From Ancylomarina salipaludis (lineage in GTDB: Bacteria; Bacteroidota; Bacteroidia; Bacteroidales; Marinifilaceae): 64,000 nt of DNA. Positions 9,254-17,799 of the stretch are shown here, piece by piece (position 1 is the first letter of the stretch; the number at the start of each line of letters is the position of its first letter). Under the pieces are notes generated by a model. The model saw nothing but the letters and a program-made list of their open reading frames with translations. It made no database searches and had not been told where the DNA came from. The stretch is from NCBI RefSeq assembly GCF_004122035.1, contig NZ_SAXA01000003.1, positions 124,001 through 188,000 on the forward strand, written 5' to 3'. Both the position numbers and the translations under genes were made by a program.

Positions 9254-9673
9254 TTAGAAAATTTCACAACCCGAAAAGTGAAACGCACCTTCGATACAAG
9301 CGTTTTCATCACTATCAGAACCGTGAACAGCATTCTTCGACATCGATTCGGCGAATTGTTTACGAATGGTTCCCTCTTCAGCTTCAGCCGGATTGGTTGC
9401 TCCAATTAGTTTTCTGAAATCAGCTACAGCATTTTCTTTTTCAAGAATAGCAGCTATAATAGGCCCCGAACTCATAAATTCAGTTAATTCGGCATAAAAG
9501 GGTCTATCCTTGTGAACCTCGTAGAAAACTTCAGCCTGTTGTTTGCTGATTTGAGTGTATTTCAGAGCTGCAATTCTAAAGCCACCTCTTGTAATGGCAG
9601 CTAAAATTTCACCAATATAGCCATTGGCAACAGCATCTGGTTTTATCATTGTAAAAGTTCTGTCACTTCTCAT
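9254..9673 (-). CDS. ndk: Nucleoside diphosphate kinase
   Basis: Ndk transfers the gamma phosphate of NTPs to NDPs through a phosphohistidine. At 139 residues it matches the usual ~140. [13 protein letters not shown] is the conserved N-terminal strand, and the active site is [12 protein letters not shown] with the catalytic His at 117, the standard number. It is monocistronic, with its own promoter at 9699-9728, and converges on the recF unit. Confidence 0.97.
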   Translation of the reverse strand: MRSDRTFTMIKPDAVANGYIGEILAAITRGGFRIAALKYTQISKQQAEVFYEVHKDRPFYAELTEFMSSGPIIAAILEKENAVADFRKLIGATNPAEAEEGTIRKQFAESMSKNAVHGSDSDENACIEGAFHFSGCEIF

Positions 9674-9698
9674 AATTCTTAAATTTTGGTTATTGAAA

Positions 9699-9728
9699 CA
9701 AATTTAATCATTCTAAATAATAAAGCAA
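9699..9728 (-). promoter_or_regulatory. Promoter of ndk
   Basis: On the minus strand, TTG (9726-9728), 19-base spacer, TAAATTTG (9699-9706), 26 bases above the ndk ATG. Confidence 0.7.
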
Positions 9729-9944
9729 GTAAAAAGCGTTTGATCTGATAATTGGCTGAAAGGTTGATGTTTTAGGCTGGTTTGCAGAAGTGTGTTCGAA
9801 AACAAATAAGCCTGTCAATAGCCCATGTTTAAAATAATTAAAGCCAGGTTTATGTCAATTGGATTGAGCTGGTTTTTATTTCAGATTCTTTTAAAATATT
9901 CCGTAATTTAGCAAACTTGAATTATAAGAGAGAAAAAACAGACT

Positions 9945-10964
9945 ATGCAAAACAGAATAAATCAAGAGCTGAGCTTGTCGGCCAAAGAATATATACTAGA
10001 ATCGAATCAGATTTCAATTATCCCTCATGCAGGGCCGGATGGTGATGCCATTGGCTCATCGCTAGCTTTGTTGCGATACCTTAAAAAGTTGGGTAAGCAG
10101 GTAAAAGCCATTTGTCCCAATGCTTATCCTGAGTTTTTAACCTGGTTGCATAGTCCTGAGGAGTTGGAGGTTTTTGAGACAGCAGAAAAAGATTGTACAG
10201 CTTATATTAATGCGTCAGATTTGATTTTTATTGTCGATCACAATTCCTTTAAGCGTTCGGGTGATTTGGGTAAGCTATTGGAGGAGCATAAGGCAACAAA
10301 AATCATGATTGATCATCATCCAATGCCCGAAGATATTGCTGATATTGCTCTGACGGATACGGCTATGTGTTCCACTTGTGAGATGATTTATGAATTTATC
10401 GATGCTCTGGGTGATAATGATCTAATTGATGAAGGAATTGCAGAGTGTATTTATACAGGAATCATTACTGATACCGGAGGCTTGAGCTACAACTCATCGA
10501 ATCAGCGTATTTACGAGATAGTAGGCAACTTGATGGCTAAGGGCATTGATAAGGGAAAGATTCATGGTAATATTTACGATAACTTTTCGGCACATCGAAT
10601 GAAACTGTTGGGTTATTGTTTGAATGAGGGACTGGAACTTTTGCCCGAATACGAAGCGGCAATTATTCATTTGACCAAAGAAACTCTTGAGGCATTCGAA
10701 CATCAGGATGGCGATACTGAGGGTTTTGTCAATTATCCTCTATCAATAAAAGGAATCAATATCTCGGTTATTTTTATGGAGAGGGACGATGCGGTTAAAA
10801 TCTCATTCCGATCGAAAGGTGATATTCCAATCAATCAAATGGCTCGCGATTTCTTTAACGGTGGTGGACATATTAATGCCGCTGGTGGTCGTACTTACGA
10901 TAGTATGCCCAAAGCTATTGAGAAGTTTAAAAAAGAATTACCAGCCTTTTATAAGAACTTGTAG
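9945..10964 (+). CDS. DHH-family phosphoesterase (NrnA-like oligoribonuclease/pAp phosphatase)
   Basis: 339 residues with the two-domain DHH/DHHA1 layout. Motif I is PHAGPDGDAIGSSLAL, a further metal ligand lies in FIVDHNSF, and the DHH motif is at 123-125 (IDHHP). Motif IV is in TGIITDTGGLSY, and the C-terminal DHHA1 substrate-binding loop is GGGH at 306-309 followed by NAAGG. This combination is typical of NrnA, which degrades short RNAs and 3'-phosphoadenosine 5'-phosphate. pAp removal would complement the sulfate-activation genes at 47.7-50.7 kb, but that link is inference. It is cytoplasmic and followed by a strong terminator. Confidence 0.88.
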   Translation: MQNRINQELSLSAKEYILESNQISIIPHAGPDGDAIGSSLALLRYLKKLGKQVKAICPNAYPEFLTWLHSPEELEVFETAEKDCTAYINASDLIFIVDHNSFKRSGDLGKLLEEHKATKIMIDHHPMPEDIADIALTDTAMCSTCEMIYEFIDALGDNDLIDEGIAECIYTGIITDTGGLSYNSSNQRIYEIVGNLMAKGIDKGKIHGNIYDNFSAHRMKLLGYCLNEGLELLPEYEAAIIHLTKETLEAFEHQDGDTEGFVNYPLSIKGINISVIFMERDDAVKISFRSKGDIPINQMARDFFNGGGHINAAGGRTYDSMPKAIEKFKKELPAFYKNL

Positions 10965-10988
10965 TTTTTTATTGATCGTATCACAAAG

Positions 10989-11024
10989 ATGCGCCCACTC
11001 TTGTAATAGGAGTGGGCGTATTTT
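10989..11024 (+). terminator. Intrinsic terminator after the DHH gene
   Basis: CGCCCACTC / GAGTGGGCG stem with a 9-base loop, followed by TATTTT. It lies between convergent genes. Confidence 0.8.
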
Positions 11025-11038
11025 GTATGAAATTAATT

Positions 11039-12892
11039 TTATCGTGATATTGCTTTTAGGATTCGATCCTCTTTGATTAAGACATCCTTCATTAAAAGTT
11101 GGTAAGGAAATTTCTTGTGTTTGGAACTTCTGAACCCATCCAGAATATTTACTAAGGAACCTGCTGTAATAAGAGATAGATTAATTTCGAATTCAAGACC
11201 ACAATCATTCACAAAATCATCACTAAAATCAGGGGCAATTAATAATGATTTTACCACATTGAATCCATTGTTTTTAGCTTGATCTACGTAGGATTTGATT
11301 TGTCTGGAAACTGAACTGAACTTATTATAGCCACTTTCCTTAATCGTTTTACATTCAACGATAATAACATCATTATTCCCTAAGTTGAGAATTAAGTCCA
11401 TTTTGTTCTTTGTTGAATTGAGTTGTTTTTTTAATTTCTCATCAACGTTAAATTCAAGTTGTTCAAATATCGTACGAGTTACGTCTTCAAATTTTAAACC
11501 TAACTCAGATTCTTTTATAATAATCCCATTTTCTTTAAGTTCAGAAAGATTTCGGAATCCAAGATGTTCATAGTTTTCGATATAGAGATTCTCAGCGTCT
11601 TTATATGCATCAAGAATATTAAGAATAAGGTCACCCCTTGATTTTAATTCTTTGGCAGCAATAAATGTCTTAAGATCGTCATTGGAAATTAAATCGAGAA
11701 TGTCTCTGGGTTTGATATTGAAATCCAGGTAATATTGGCTGTTTTCAATCTTATCATCCTGCATTTCAAATTCGTTTTGAATTTGTTTTTGCAGATTTGG
11801 CAGAACATCAGTTAAATCAATCAAAAGCCTCTCGTAACCTTCAATTGAAATACCCACTTTTTCATCTCGTTCAACATCTTCGAAGTAATTGATGAGGTTT
11901 GAAATTTTATCCTCTAAATTAAGACCATGCAGGGGTGTTGATATTTTTAATCCATTCTCCCATAAATCATTCAGTAATTTCTTTTTTTCAGTAAGTTTTG
12001 TTCCCTCTTTGTGCAGACTATTTTGTAAAAGAGTAGAGATTGGAATGCCTTCAGAAATAATCAGTTTAATTTTAGTCTCGTAGGTTTGGTCCTTGATATC
12101 AATATTGTGCTTGCGACAGATAAGATTTAATTGAGGTTCTCGCAGGGCTTTAAGAATTCTGCGATAATACTTATCGGCTAAATCTTTTTCCCGTATTTTT
12201 CTTAGAACCCGAACCATTTCATCGGCTATGTAGAGTTGACTGTTTTTTCTTGAATAAAAAATAACACCAATGTTTTTTAGGAATGAAATGACTTCATCAA
12301 TATCATGTTTCTCAGGTGGTATAATCAGATAGTTGATTAACTTGATTTCTTCCTGGGATAATTCAAGCTTCTGAGCTAAACACAAAAGAATAGACAATTC
12401 ATCATCGGTAATTTTTGCTTCTCTGTTGTTTTCAAGATCATTATTGTATGCCGTTTTTACACAAGCTTTATAAATGTTGTAATCACGTATCCTTTGTTCG
12501 TCCAATTCTGATTTTTCGTCCAGCAGATTGTTCTTTAAATTTCGAGTTTTCTTCTTGATACTTGAAAGTTCTTTTTCATAGAGATAGCCTAACCATTCTC
12601 TTTTTAATATGGCATTTCCATCACGAATAATGATATCGATTAAAATATCCAACTGTGATGTTGTGTTGACAAATTCAGATTTAACGGATTGGGTAAATTC
12701 GTGAGTTATCAGATTGAAAACTTTTGAAATATTGGCATTATCAACGCTTTTGAGATCGACATTGTTATCGGAGAGAATTTTTTCTATTTCTTTTATCTTT
12801 TTCGGATTTGAATTAATGATATTATCAACAATTTTTAAAAATGAATTTTTCTCAAGGGAGTTAATACTGTCTAATATTTTTTCAAGTTTCAT
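11039..12892 (-). CDS. Uncharacterised protein with C-terminal PD-(D/E)XK nuclease-like domain
   Basis: 617 residues, Lys/Glu/Ile-rich and mostly helical. The C-terminal ~170 residues show a restriction-endonuclease-like core. FEDVTRTIFEQLEF forms the leading helix, then MDLIL gives Asp499 and VIIVECKT gives Glu513-Cys-Lys515. The D-x13-E-x-K spacing fits an intact metal-dependent nuclease active site. In the middle, LREPQLNLICRKHNIDIKD and the following TKIKLIISEGI look like a SAP-type DNA-binding helix pair, which I put forward only tentatively. There is no ATPase motif, and no methyltransferase or partner gene sits next to it. It may be a solitary defence or DNA-repair nuclease; function is not established. 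AT content is slightly above its neighbours. Confidence 0.7.
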   Translation of the reverse strand: MKLEKILDSINSLEKNSFLKIVDNIINSNPKKIKEIEKILSDNNVDLKSVDNANISKVFNLITHEFTQSVKSEFVNTTSQLDILIDIIIRDGNAILKREWLGYLYEKELSSIKKKTRNLKNNLLDEKSELDEQRIRDYNIYKACVKTAYNNDLENNREAKITDDELSILLCLAQKLELSQEEIKLINYLIIPPEKHDIDEVISFLKNIGVIFYSRKNSQLYIADEMVRVLRKIREKDLADKYYRRILKALREPQLNLICRKHNIDIKDQTYETKIKLIISEGIPISTLLQNSLHKEGTKLTEKKKLLNDLWENGLKISTPLHGLNLEDKISNLINYFEDVERDEKVGISIEGYERLLIDLTDVLPNLQKQIQNEFEMQDDKIENSQYYLDFNIKPRDILDLISNDDLKTFIAAKELKSRGDLILNILDAYKDAENLYIENYEHLGFRNLSELKENGIIIKESELGLKFEDVTRTIFEQLEFNVDEKLKKQLNSTKNKMDLILNLGNNDVIIVECKTIKESGYNKFSSVSRQIKSYVDQAKNNGFNVVKSLLIAPDFSDDFVNDCGLEFEINLSLITAGSLVNILDGFRSSKHKKFPYQLLMKDVLIKEDRILKAISR

Positions 12893-13041
12893 TGCGCTTG
12901 TATTTAGTGAGTATTTCTAATAGAATTAAATTCAGTGTAAGCTGATTTATCAGTAAGATCCTTAAATTTAATGATTTATTGTTTATGATTGTTGTAGAAT
13001 GATTCTAAAAGAGAGCGAGTTAGAGAATGAGTGATTTGATG

Positions 13042-13076
13042 AAAAAAAGAGCTGTCGATATTATCAACAGCTCTTT
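13042..13076 (-). terminator. Terminator after the methyltransferase gene
   Basis: AAAGAGCTGT / ACAGCTCTTT inverted repeat. Read on the minus strand it is followed by a run of seven T, so it ends the transcript of the upstream (higher-coordinate) gene. Confidence 0.8.
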
Positions 13077-13097
13077 CCCATTTATTATGTAATGACT

Positions 13098-13805
13098 CTA
13101 TTTATCCTTGTGCAAAAGAAAAATGGTAGGTCGTTTATGTAGTTCGGGCATTTGGCTTTTCCATTGTTTAGCCGGAAGGGTTTTTATGAATTCTGTTTCC
13201 AGCGTGATATCAACCGCCACACATATTTTGGTTCCGGCGCTGCATTGCTGCGTCAGATCTTCCAGCAGTTTCATATTACGGTAGGGCGCTTCGATAAAAA
13301 TTTGAGTTTGGTTTTCGCTAACTGAACGGTTCTCTAATTGTTTGATTTTTTTAGCGCGCTCACCTTCTTTAATAGGAATGTAGCCATTAAAAGCAAAACT
13401 TTGGCCGTTGAAACCCGAAGCCATTAGCGATAGCAAAATGGATGAGGGACCAACCAAAGGAATAATTCGAATGTTTTTTTCATGAGCCAATTTCACCACA
13501 TCAGCCCCGGGATCAGCCACACCAGGACAACCTGCCTCTGAAATAATGCCCATATCATATTCCTCAATCGCCTTTAAATAATCTGAAATAGCAGCAGGCG
13601 AACTGTGTTTGTTCAGTTCGTAAAAACTGAGTTCTTCTATGTCGATGTTGCGATCTACTTTTTTTAGGTAACGACGTGCGGTACGGATATTCTCAACAAT
13701 AAAATGTTTGATGCTTGGAATCAGTTCCTGAATATCTTTTGGTATCACGGCATCGAGTCCCGAATCACCCAATGTGGTTGGTATGAGATAAAGTTTGCCT
13801 TTCAT
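13098..13805 (-). CDS. SAM-dependent methyltransferase of the tetrapyrrole-methylase (RsmI-like) fold
   Basis: 235 residues. The N-terminus GKLYLIPTTLGD corresponds to the strand that starts RsmI-type rRNA 2'-O-methyltransferases, and the hallmark SEAGCPGVADPG (about residues 89-100) and VPLVGPSSI-type segment (here IIPLVGPSSILL) form the SAM pocket. Helices with NIRTARRYLKK and IFIEAPYRN complete the fold. RsmI methylates C1402 of 16S rRNA, but this short Bacteroidota form, lacking the RsmI C-terminal domain, is a paralogue whose RNA target I cannot name. It is monocistronic with a terminator downstream. Confidence 0.83.
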   Translation of the reverse strand: MKGKLYLIPTTLGDSGLDAVIPKDIQELIPSIKHFIVENIRTARRYLKKVDRNIDIEELSFYELNKHSSPAAISDYLKAIEEYDMGIISEAGCPGVADPGADVVKLAHEKNIRIIPLVGPSSILLSLMASGFNGQSFAFNGYIPIKEGERAKKIKQLENRSVSENQTQIFIEAPYRNMKLLEDLTQQCSAGTKICVAVDITLETEFIKTLPAKQWKSQMPELHKRPTIFLLHKDK

Positions 13806-14025
13806 ATGTTTATAATTTCATATTTGCCATATGTCAGTCGCCCATAAATATTTTCCTGTAAGAGGAAAGATTTAAGCATGGCTCGTTTCATATATTTTGT
13901 GCTTGAATGTGCGAATTGCGTTGTGTTAATATGAGGGCAAATGTACAAATATTTAAGTATTACTTGTTCTGTATTGGATCTTCCTGTTTGTAGAGCTGTT
14001 TGTGTAGGCTTCCGTTCGCGGGTTG

Positions 14026-14053
14026 ACCCTTTCCGTTCGCGAACGGAAGGGGT
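14026..14053. repeat. 28-bp near-perfect palindrome
   Basis: The central 18 bases TTCCGTTCGCGAACGGAA (14031-14048) form a perfect palindrome. Flanking ACCC and GGGT extend it to 28 bases, with one T/G pair in between. A related half copy lies just upstream at 14010-14020. It directly abuts the 42-bp tandem repeats and is unusually GC-rich for this genome. Confidence 0.8.
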
Positions 14054-14199
14054 TGCTGATGCAACGGAGCACCTCTCAGGTGCAACGGAAAGGGGTACTG
14101 ATGCAACGGAACACCTCCCAGCTGCAACGGAAAGGGTTGCTAATGCAACGGAACGCCCTCCGAGTGCAACGCAAGGTATCCCTGATGCAACGGAACAGG
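14041..14199. repeat. 42-bp tandem repeat (minisatellite)
   Basis: Full units begin at 14058, 14100 and 14142, a partial one at 14184, and a half unit precedes them. Each unit carries two copies of a TGCAACGGA-type core about 22 and 20 bases apart. Because 42 is a multiple of three, several reading frames stay open across the array. One plus-strand frame (13941-14240) would read as repeats of the type DATEHLxxATERxx. I see no start context, signal peptide or relative supporting expression and treat it as non-coding repeat DNA. Confidence 0.82.
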
Positions 14200-14249
14200 T
14201 TTTGGTTTATATAATCGCTATTATCAGGCAAATCAATTAAATTTGTGGA

Positions 14250-14753
14250 ATGGAAAAAATTAAGGCAGAACAGGAAAAGGAATTTATAAGCCGCATTTTT
14301 ATCGATGAAATTGGTCGATTGCAGAAAGAGGGCTTTTATTTCTTCTCGTTTATACTGATGGGACAAGCCATTGAAGCCCTGGGTTGTTTTCTGGACAACA
14401 AGCCTTTAAAGGCACGGGCACAATCTTCAAAACGATTCTCTAAAGCACTGAATATTCTGATGGGGAATAAATACCGTGTGGTTAATAATGACCACTGGCT
14501 GTACGATAGGTTAAGAAATCAATTAACCCACTCTTTTGTACCCAGCAAGTCACTTTATCTATTGTCGCGCGATAGGCAAACTGACGAATTGCAACATTTG
14601 CAATGGTCTGACGATAGATTGGTTTTGGTGGCTGAAGACATGTACGATGATTTAAAAGGCGCTTGCAAACAGCTTTTTTCGATGATAGACAAGGGCAAGG
14701 TGCCTTTGAAAAATATAGCGGCTTCACCTGTTGATTTGCTTTTGCAGGATTAA
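14250..14753 (+). CDS. Uncharacterised protein with HEPN-like RNxxxH motif
   Basis: 167 residues, all-helical in appearance. It contains the segment LRNQLTHSF, where Arg89 and His94 give the R-x4-H pattern used by HEPN-type ribonucleases. A helix with FILMGQAIEALGCFL precedes it, as expected for a HEPN bundle. The assignment rests on this motif and is tentative; many R-x4-H occurrences are chance. It lies 32 bases before the DUF2520 gene, so co-transcription is likely. A TAAATTTG element (14238-14245) ends only four bases before the ATG, which would imply a near-leaderless mRNA if used. Confidence 0.55.
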   Translation: MEKIKAEQEKEFISRIFIDEIGRLQKEGFYFFSFILMGQAIEALGCFLDNKPLKARAQSSKRFSKALNILMGNKYRVVNNDHWLYDRLRNQLTHSFVPSKSLYLLSRDRQTDELQHLQWSDDRLVLVAEDMYDDLKGACKQLFSMIDKGKVPLKNIAASPVDLLLQD

Positions 14754-14785
14754 TTTTTTTCAGATTAGGATTAACGAATCAGACA

Positions 14786-15562
14786 ATGATTAAAAAGATT
14801 GTATTTATCGGGGCTGGAAATCTGGCTACACATTTGGCTTTGGCTCTTAAGAAGGCCGGATATCATATCTTACAGGTTTATAGCAGAACACAATTGTCAG
14901 CTGAAACTTTAGCTAAGCAAGTTGATGCAGATTCTTGTTGTTCCTATGAAGACCTTCGTCGAGATGCTGATTTGTATATCTTCGCCTTAAGCGATAAAGC
15001 TTTGCTTCCTGTTTTGCAAGCTCTGCAGCTGAAAGGGAAAAAGCTGGTGCATACAGCCGGCAGTTTGCCTCTATCGGTATTCGATGATTTTACGACCAGT
15101 TACGGCGTGTTTTATCCTTTGCAAACTTTTTCAAAAGCGCGTCAGCTCGATTTTTCGAACATTCCAATTTGCATAGAAGCCAATGGTTCTGATTTGGAAT
15201 CGGAACTGATCGAAATGGGAAATCGGATATCCAATTCGGTTCAGCTGCTTTCATCACATCAGCGCAAGCAGCTGCATTTGGCAGCGGTTTTCACATGTAA
15301 TTTCACCAATCATATGTACCATATCGGAGAAGAATTGCTTCGTGAAGAGGGGATGGATTTCGATTTGCTAAAGCCTTTGATTTTGGAGACAGCACTCAAG
15401 GTGCAAGAAATGCCGGCTAAAGCTGCACAAACAGGACCTGCCGTTCGTTTCGACGAAGATGTTATAAAAGCACATGAGGAAAGCCTGAAAATGCAGCCCG
15501 ATTTTCAAAAATTGTATAGATTTGTCAGTGAAAGTATTTATCACTTGCACAAGGGTAAATAA
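14786..15562 (+). CDS. Rossmann-fold and DUF2520 domain protein (NADP-binding oxidoreductase-like)
   Basis: 258 residues. The N-terminal half is a dinucleotide-binding fold beginning VFIGAGNLATHLA (GxGNxA, residues 9-14), with the second strand ending QVYSRT and the adenine/hinge strand LYIFALSDKAL. The C-terminal half is the helical DUF2520 domain, including HLAAVFTCNFTNHMYHIGEELL, similar to ketopantoate and pyrroline-carboxylate reductases. Family members have no settled substrate. It is the second gene of a co-directional run (HEPN-like, this gene, kdsC) with short gaps. Confidence 0.85.
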   Translation: MIKKIVFIGAGNLATHLALALKKAGYHILQVYSRTQLSAETLAKQVDADSCCSYEDLRRDADLYIFALSDKALLPVLQALQLKGKKLVHTAGSLPLSVFDDFTTSYGVFYPLQTFSKARQLDFSNIPICIEANGSDLESELIEMGNRISNSVQLLSSHQRKQLHLAAVFTCNFTNHMYHIGEELLREEGMDFDLLKPLILETALKVQEMPAKAAQTGPAVRFDEDVIKAHEESLKMQPDFQKLYRFVSESIYHLHKGK

Positions 15563-15640
15563 TAAGTAGTTAATGAGAATTGAGTTGATGCATTAAATTT
15601 CTCTCAAATTTCACACTTAATAGTTCAATATTAAAAAAAT

Positions 15641-16168
15641 ATGGCCTTTTTTAAAGAAGATTTGATGAAAGTGAAGGCTTTCATTTTTGATGTGGATGGT
15701 GTATTGTCCACAGAGTGTATCACCATCGATTCTGATGGGGAATTGTTGAGAACAGCCAATACAAAGGATGGTTATGCCATTCAGTATGCTGTGAAAAAAG
15801 GCTATCCTGTGGCAATTATTACTGGTGGAACTTCCGCTGCAGTTGAACAACGCTACCGTGGTTTGGGGGTTCAGGATATTTATATGTCGTCGAAGGATAA
15901 GATAGCGGATTTCGAAAATTTTCTATCGAAATACAATCTTGCTGCAGACAATATCATGTATATGGGGGACGATTTGCCGGATTATGAAGTAATGCAGCGT
16001 GTTGGTGTACCAACTTGCCCTAAAAATGCCGTGACTCAAATTAAAGAAATTTCAGCTTATATCTCTGACATGGATGGTGGTTGTGCTTGCGTTCGTGATG
16101 TGATGGAACAGGTGCTTCGCGCTCATGGCAATTGGTATGTTGCCGATACTAAGATTCAAAGTATATAA
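15641..16168 (+). CDS. kdsC: 3-deoxy-D-manno-octulosonate 8-phosphate phosphatase (HAD, KdsC type)
   Basis: A HAD phosphatase without a cap domain, 175 residues, the usual KdsC size, which works as a tetramer. It removes phosphate from KDO-8-P on the way to the LPS inner core. FDVDGVLSTE holds the nucleophile Asp17 and Asp19, and the substrate loop LRTANTKDGYAIQYAVKKG is typical of KdsC. Motif II is IITGGT, and the metal-binding aspartates lie in MGDDLPDYEVM. An in-frame ATG at codon 9 is an alternative start. Nearby genes are not other LPS genes, a frequent arrangement in Bacteroidota. Confidence 0.9.
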   Translation: MAFFKEDLMKVKAFIFDVDGVLSTECITIDSDGELLRTANTKDGYAIQYAVKKGYPVAIITGGTSAAVEQRYRGLGVQDIYMSSKDKIADFENFLSKYNLAADNIMYMGDDLPDYEVMQRVGVPTCPKNAVTQIKEISAYISDMDGGCACVRDVMEQVLRAHGNWYVADTKIQSI

Positions 16169-16240
16169 GCTAGTCGGTTTTCTGTTGATGGATAAAATCG
16201 CTTCTTTACTTTAACCTTTTTTACTTTAACCTTATTTGTA

Positions 16241-17200
16241 ATGCTCAACTTATTAAGACTGATTCGTGTACCCAATCTGATTATTATTGCTCTGACACAA
16301 TATGTGATGCGGTATTTTATTATTCGGCCCATTTTGGCGATTAATAGAATTCATCTGCAGCTTAGCGATATTAATTTTGCCATTCTGGTTTTAGCGACTC
16401 TTTTTATTGCAGCTGGGGGGTATATTATCAACGATTATTTCGATTGTAAAGCCGATCGTTTAAACAAACGTCAGGTGATTGTGGGAAGGCAAATTAGTCG
16501 CCGGGCCTCGCTTGCTTTACATCAAATTTTCAGTTTTGTTGGTTTGGTATTGGGTGGATACGTATCCTATAAAGTAGGGCACTGGCAGTTTATACTGATC
16601 TTTTTCATGGCAGGAGGCTTGTTGTGGTTCTATTCCACATCCTATAAGAATCATTTTATCCTGGGGAATTTGGTTATGGCTTTTATTTGTGGGGCCATCC
16701 CGTTTTTGGTGGTGATTTTTGAGATTCCGCCTTTAAACAAAACCTATGCAGAAGTATTGGTGGCTTCAAAAACCAATTTCGATTACCTGTTATATTGGGT
16801 AGGCGCTTTCTCATTCTTTGCTTTTTTTGCAGTTCTGATTCACCAGTTGATTCGCGATTTGATATCGGTAAAAGGAGATAAGGAGATTGGGAGACGAAGT
16901 TTGCCTTTTATTATTGGTTTCAGATGGACAAAGGCGATTATTGTAAGTCTGATCTTATTTTTAAGTGTCTCAGTTTTTGGTGTGTGGTATCAGTTTTTGA
17001 ATGCCCCTGTAGATAAAATTACGCCTTGGTATTTTAGTATCTTAATTATTTTCCCGCTGCTGTTACTTTGTTACCTCATTTTAAGATTGAAGAAAGATGA
17101 AAGCCTTAAGTTTGGAATAATTCTGTTGCGAATTGCGATTCTTGCAGGTATTTCATACGCTTTTGTTGTCAATCATATTCTATCAAATACAAATTTTTAG
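16241..17200 (+). CDS. UbiA-family prenyltransferase
   Basis: 319 residues with about eight or nine membrane helices. The first aspartate-rich motif is NDYFDCKADRLNKR (Asn64, Asp65, Asp68), and the second is RDLISVKGDKEIGRRSLP (Asp206 onward). These bind the Mg-diphosphate of the isoprenoid donor. Bacteroidota proteins of this type are usually labelled geranylgeranylglycerol-phosphate geranylgeranyltransferase-like; menaquinone or heme synthesis enzymes of the same fold remain possible because the acceptor cannot be read from the sequence. It is followed after four bases by maf, so the two are surely co-transcribed. Confidence 0.85.
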   Translation: MLNLLRLIRVPNLIIIALTQYVMRYFIIRPILAINRIHLQLSDINFAILVLATLFIAAGGYIINDYFDCKADRLNKRQVIVGRQISRRASLALHQIFSFVGLVLGGYVSYKVGHWQFILIFFMAGGLLWFYSTSYKNHFILGNLVMAFICGAIPFLVVIFEIPPLNKTYAEVLVASKTNFDYLLYWVGAFSFFAFFAVLIHQLIRDLISVKGDKEIGRRSLPFIIGFRWTKAIIVSLILFLSVSVFGVWYQFLNAPVDKITPWYFSILIIFPLLLLCYLILRLKKDESLKFGIILLRIAILAGISYAFVVNHILSNTNF

Positions 17201-17204
17201 TTCT

Positions 17205-17783
17205 ATGTTGAATAATCTAAATGATTATCAATTGATATTGGCTTCTCAATCGCCAAGACGTCATCAGATGTTGAAAGAATTGGGATTGGATTTCAAAATT
17301 AAGACCAAAGAAGTTGAAGAGGTTTATCCTGATAATCTGAGAGTCGAAGAAATTCCAATTTACCTTGCAAAATTAAAGGCTGATGCTTTTGAACTCGATA
17401 CCGTTGAAAACGAATTGGTGATTACTGCTGACACCATTGTTTGTGTGGGTGATACGGTTTTAGGAAAACCCAGGGATAGGGATGAGGCAGTTAAGATGTT
17501 GAAAATGCTATCGGGACGTTCACACGAGGTTATTTCGGGTGTTTGTTTGAAGTCTAATGCAAAAGAAGTCTGTTTTTCCACAACAACACATGTGCATTTT
17601 AAGGAACTGAGCCTGGATGAAATTAATTATTACATCGACCATTATAAGCCATTTGATAAGGCTGGAGCCTATGGTATTCAGGAATGGATCGGTTTTGTCG
17701 GTATTGATGGAATTGAAGGCTCTTACTTTAATGTGGTAGGTCTGCCTATTCAGCGTTTGTACCAGGAACTAAGCACATTTTAA
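17205..17783 (+). CDS. maf: Maf-family nucleotide pyrophosphatase
   Basis: 192 residues from the ATG at 17205, chosen because an upstream in-frame start would overlap the prenyltransferase and add residues absent from the family. The N-terminal hallmark is ILASQSPRRHQML. The catalytic base lies in VITADTIV, followed by GKPRDRDEAVKML and GRSHEVISGVCL; the C-terminus has AGAYGIQEW and GSYFNVVGLP. Maf proteins hydrolyse dTTP, UTP and modified pyrimidine nucleotides and are linked to house-cleaning and septum control. The YhdE-like subfamily is likely. Confidence 0.93.
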   Translation: MLNNLNDYQLILASQSPRRHQMLKELGLDFKIKTKEVEEVYPDNLRVEEIPIYLAKLKADAFELDTVENELVITADTIVCVGDTVLGKPRDRDEAVKMLKMLSGRSHEVISGVCLKSNAKEVCFSTTTHVHFKELSLDEINYYIDHYKPFDKAGAYGIQEWIGFVGIDGIEGSYFNVVGLPIQRLYQELSTF

Positions 17784-17799
17784 TTATGAATTAGGAGTT

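Noticed and set aside
13941-14240. A 99-codon plus-strand frame reading DATEHLxxATERxx repeats
   Set aside because: The frame stays open because the repeat unit is 42 bases; other frames are open too. No start context, signal peptide or domain supports it.
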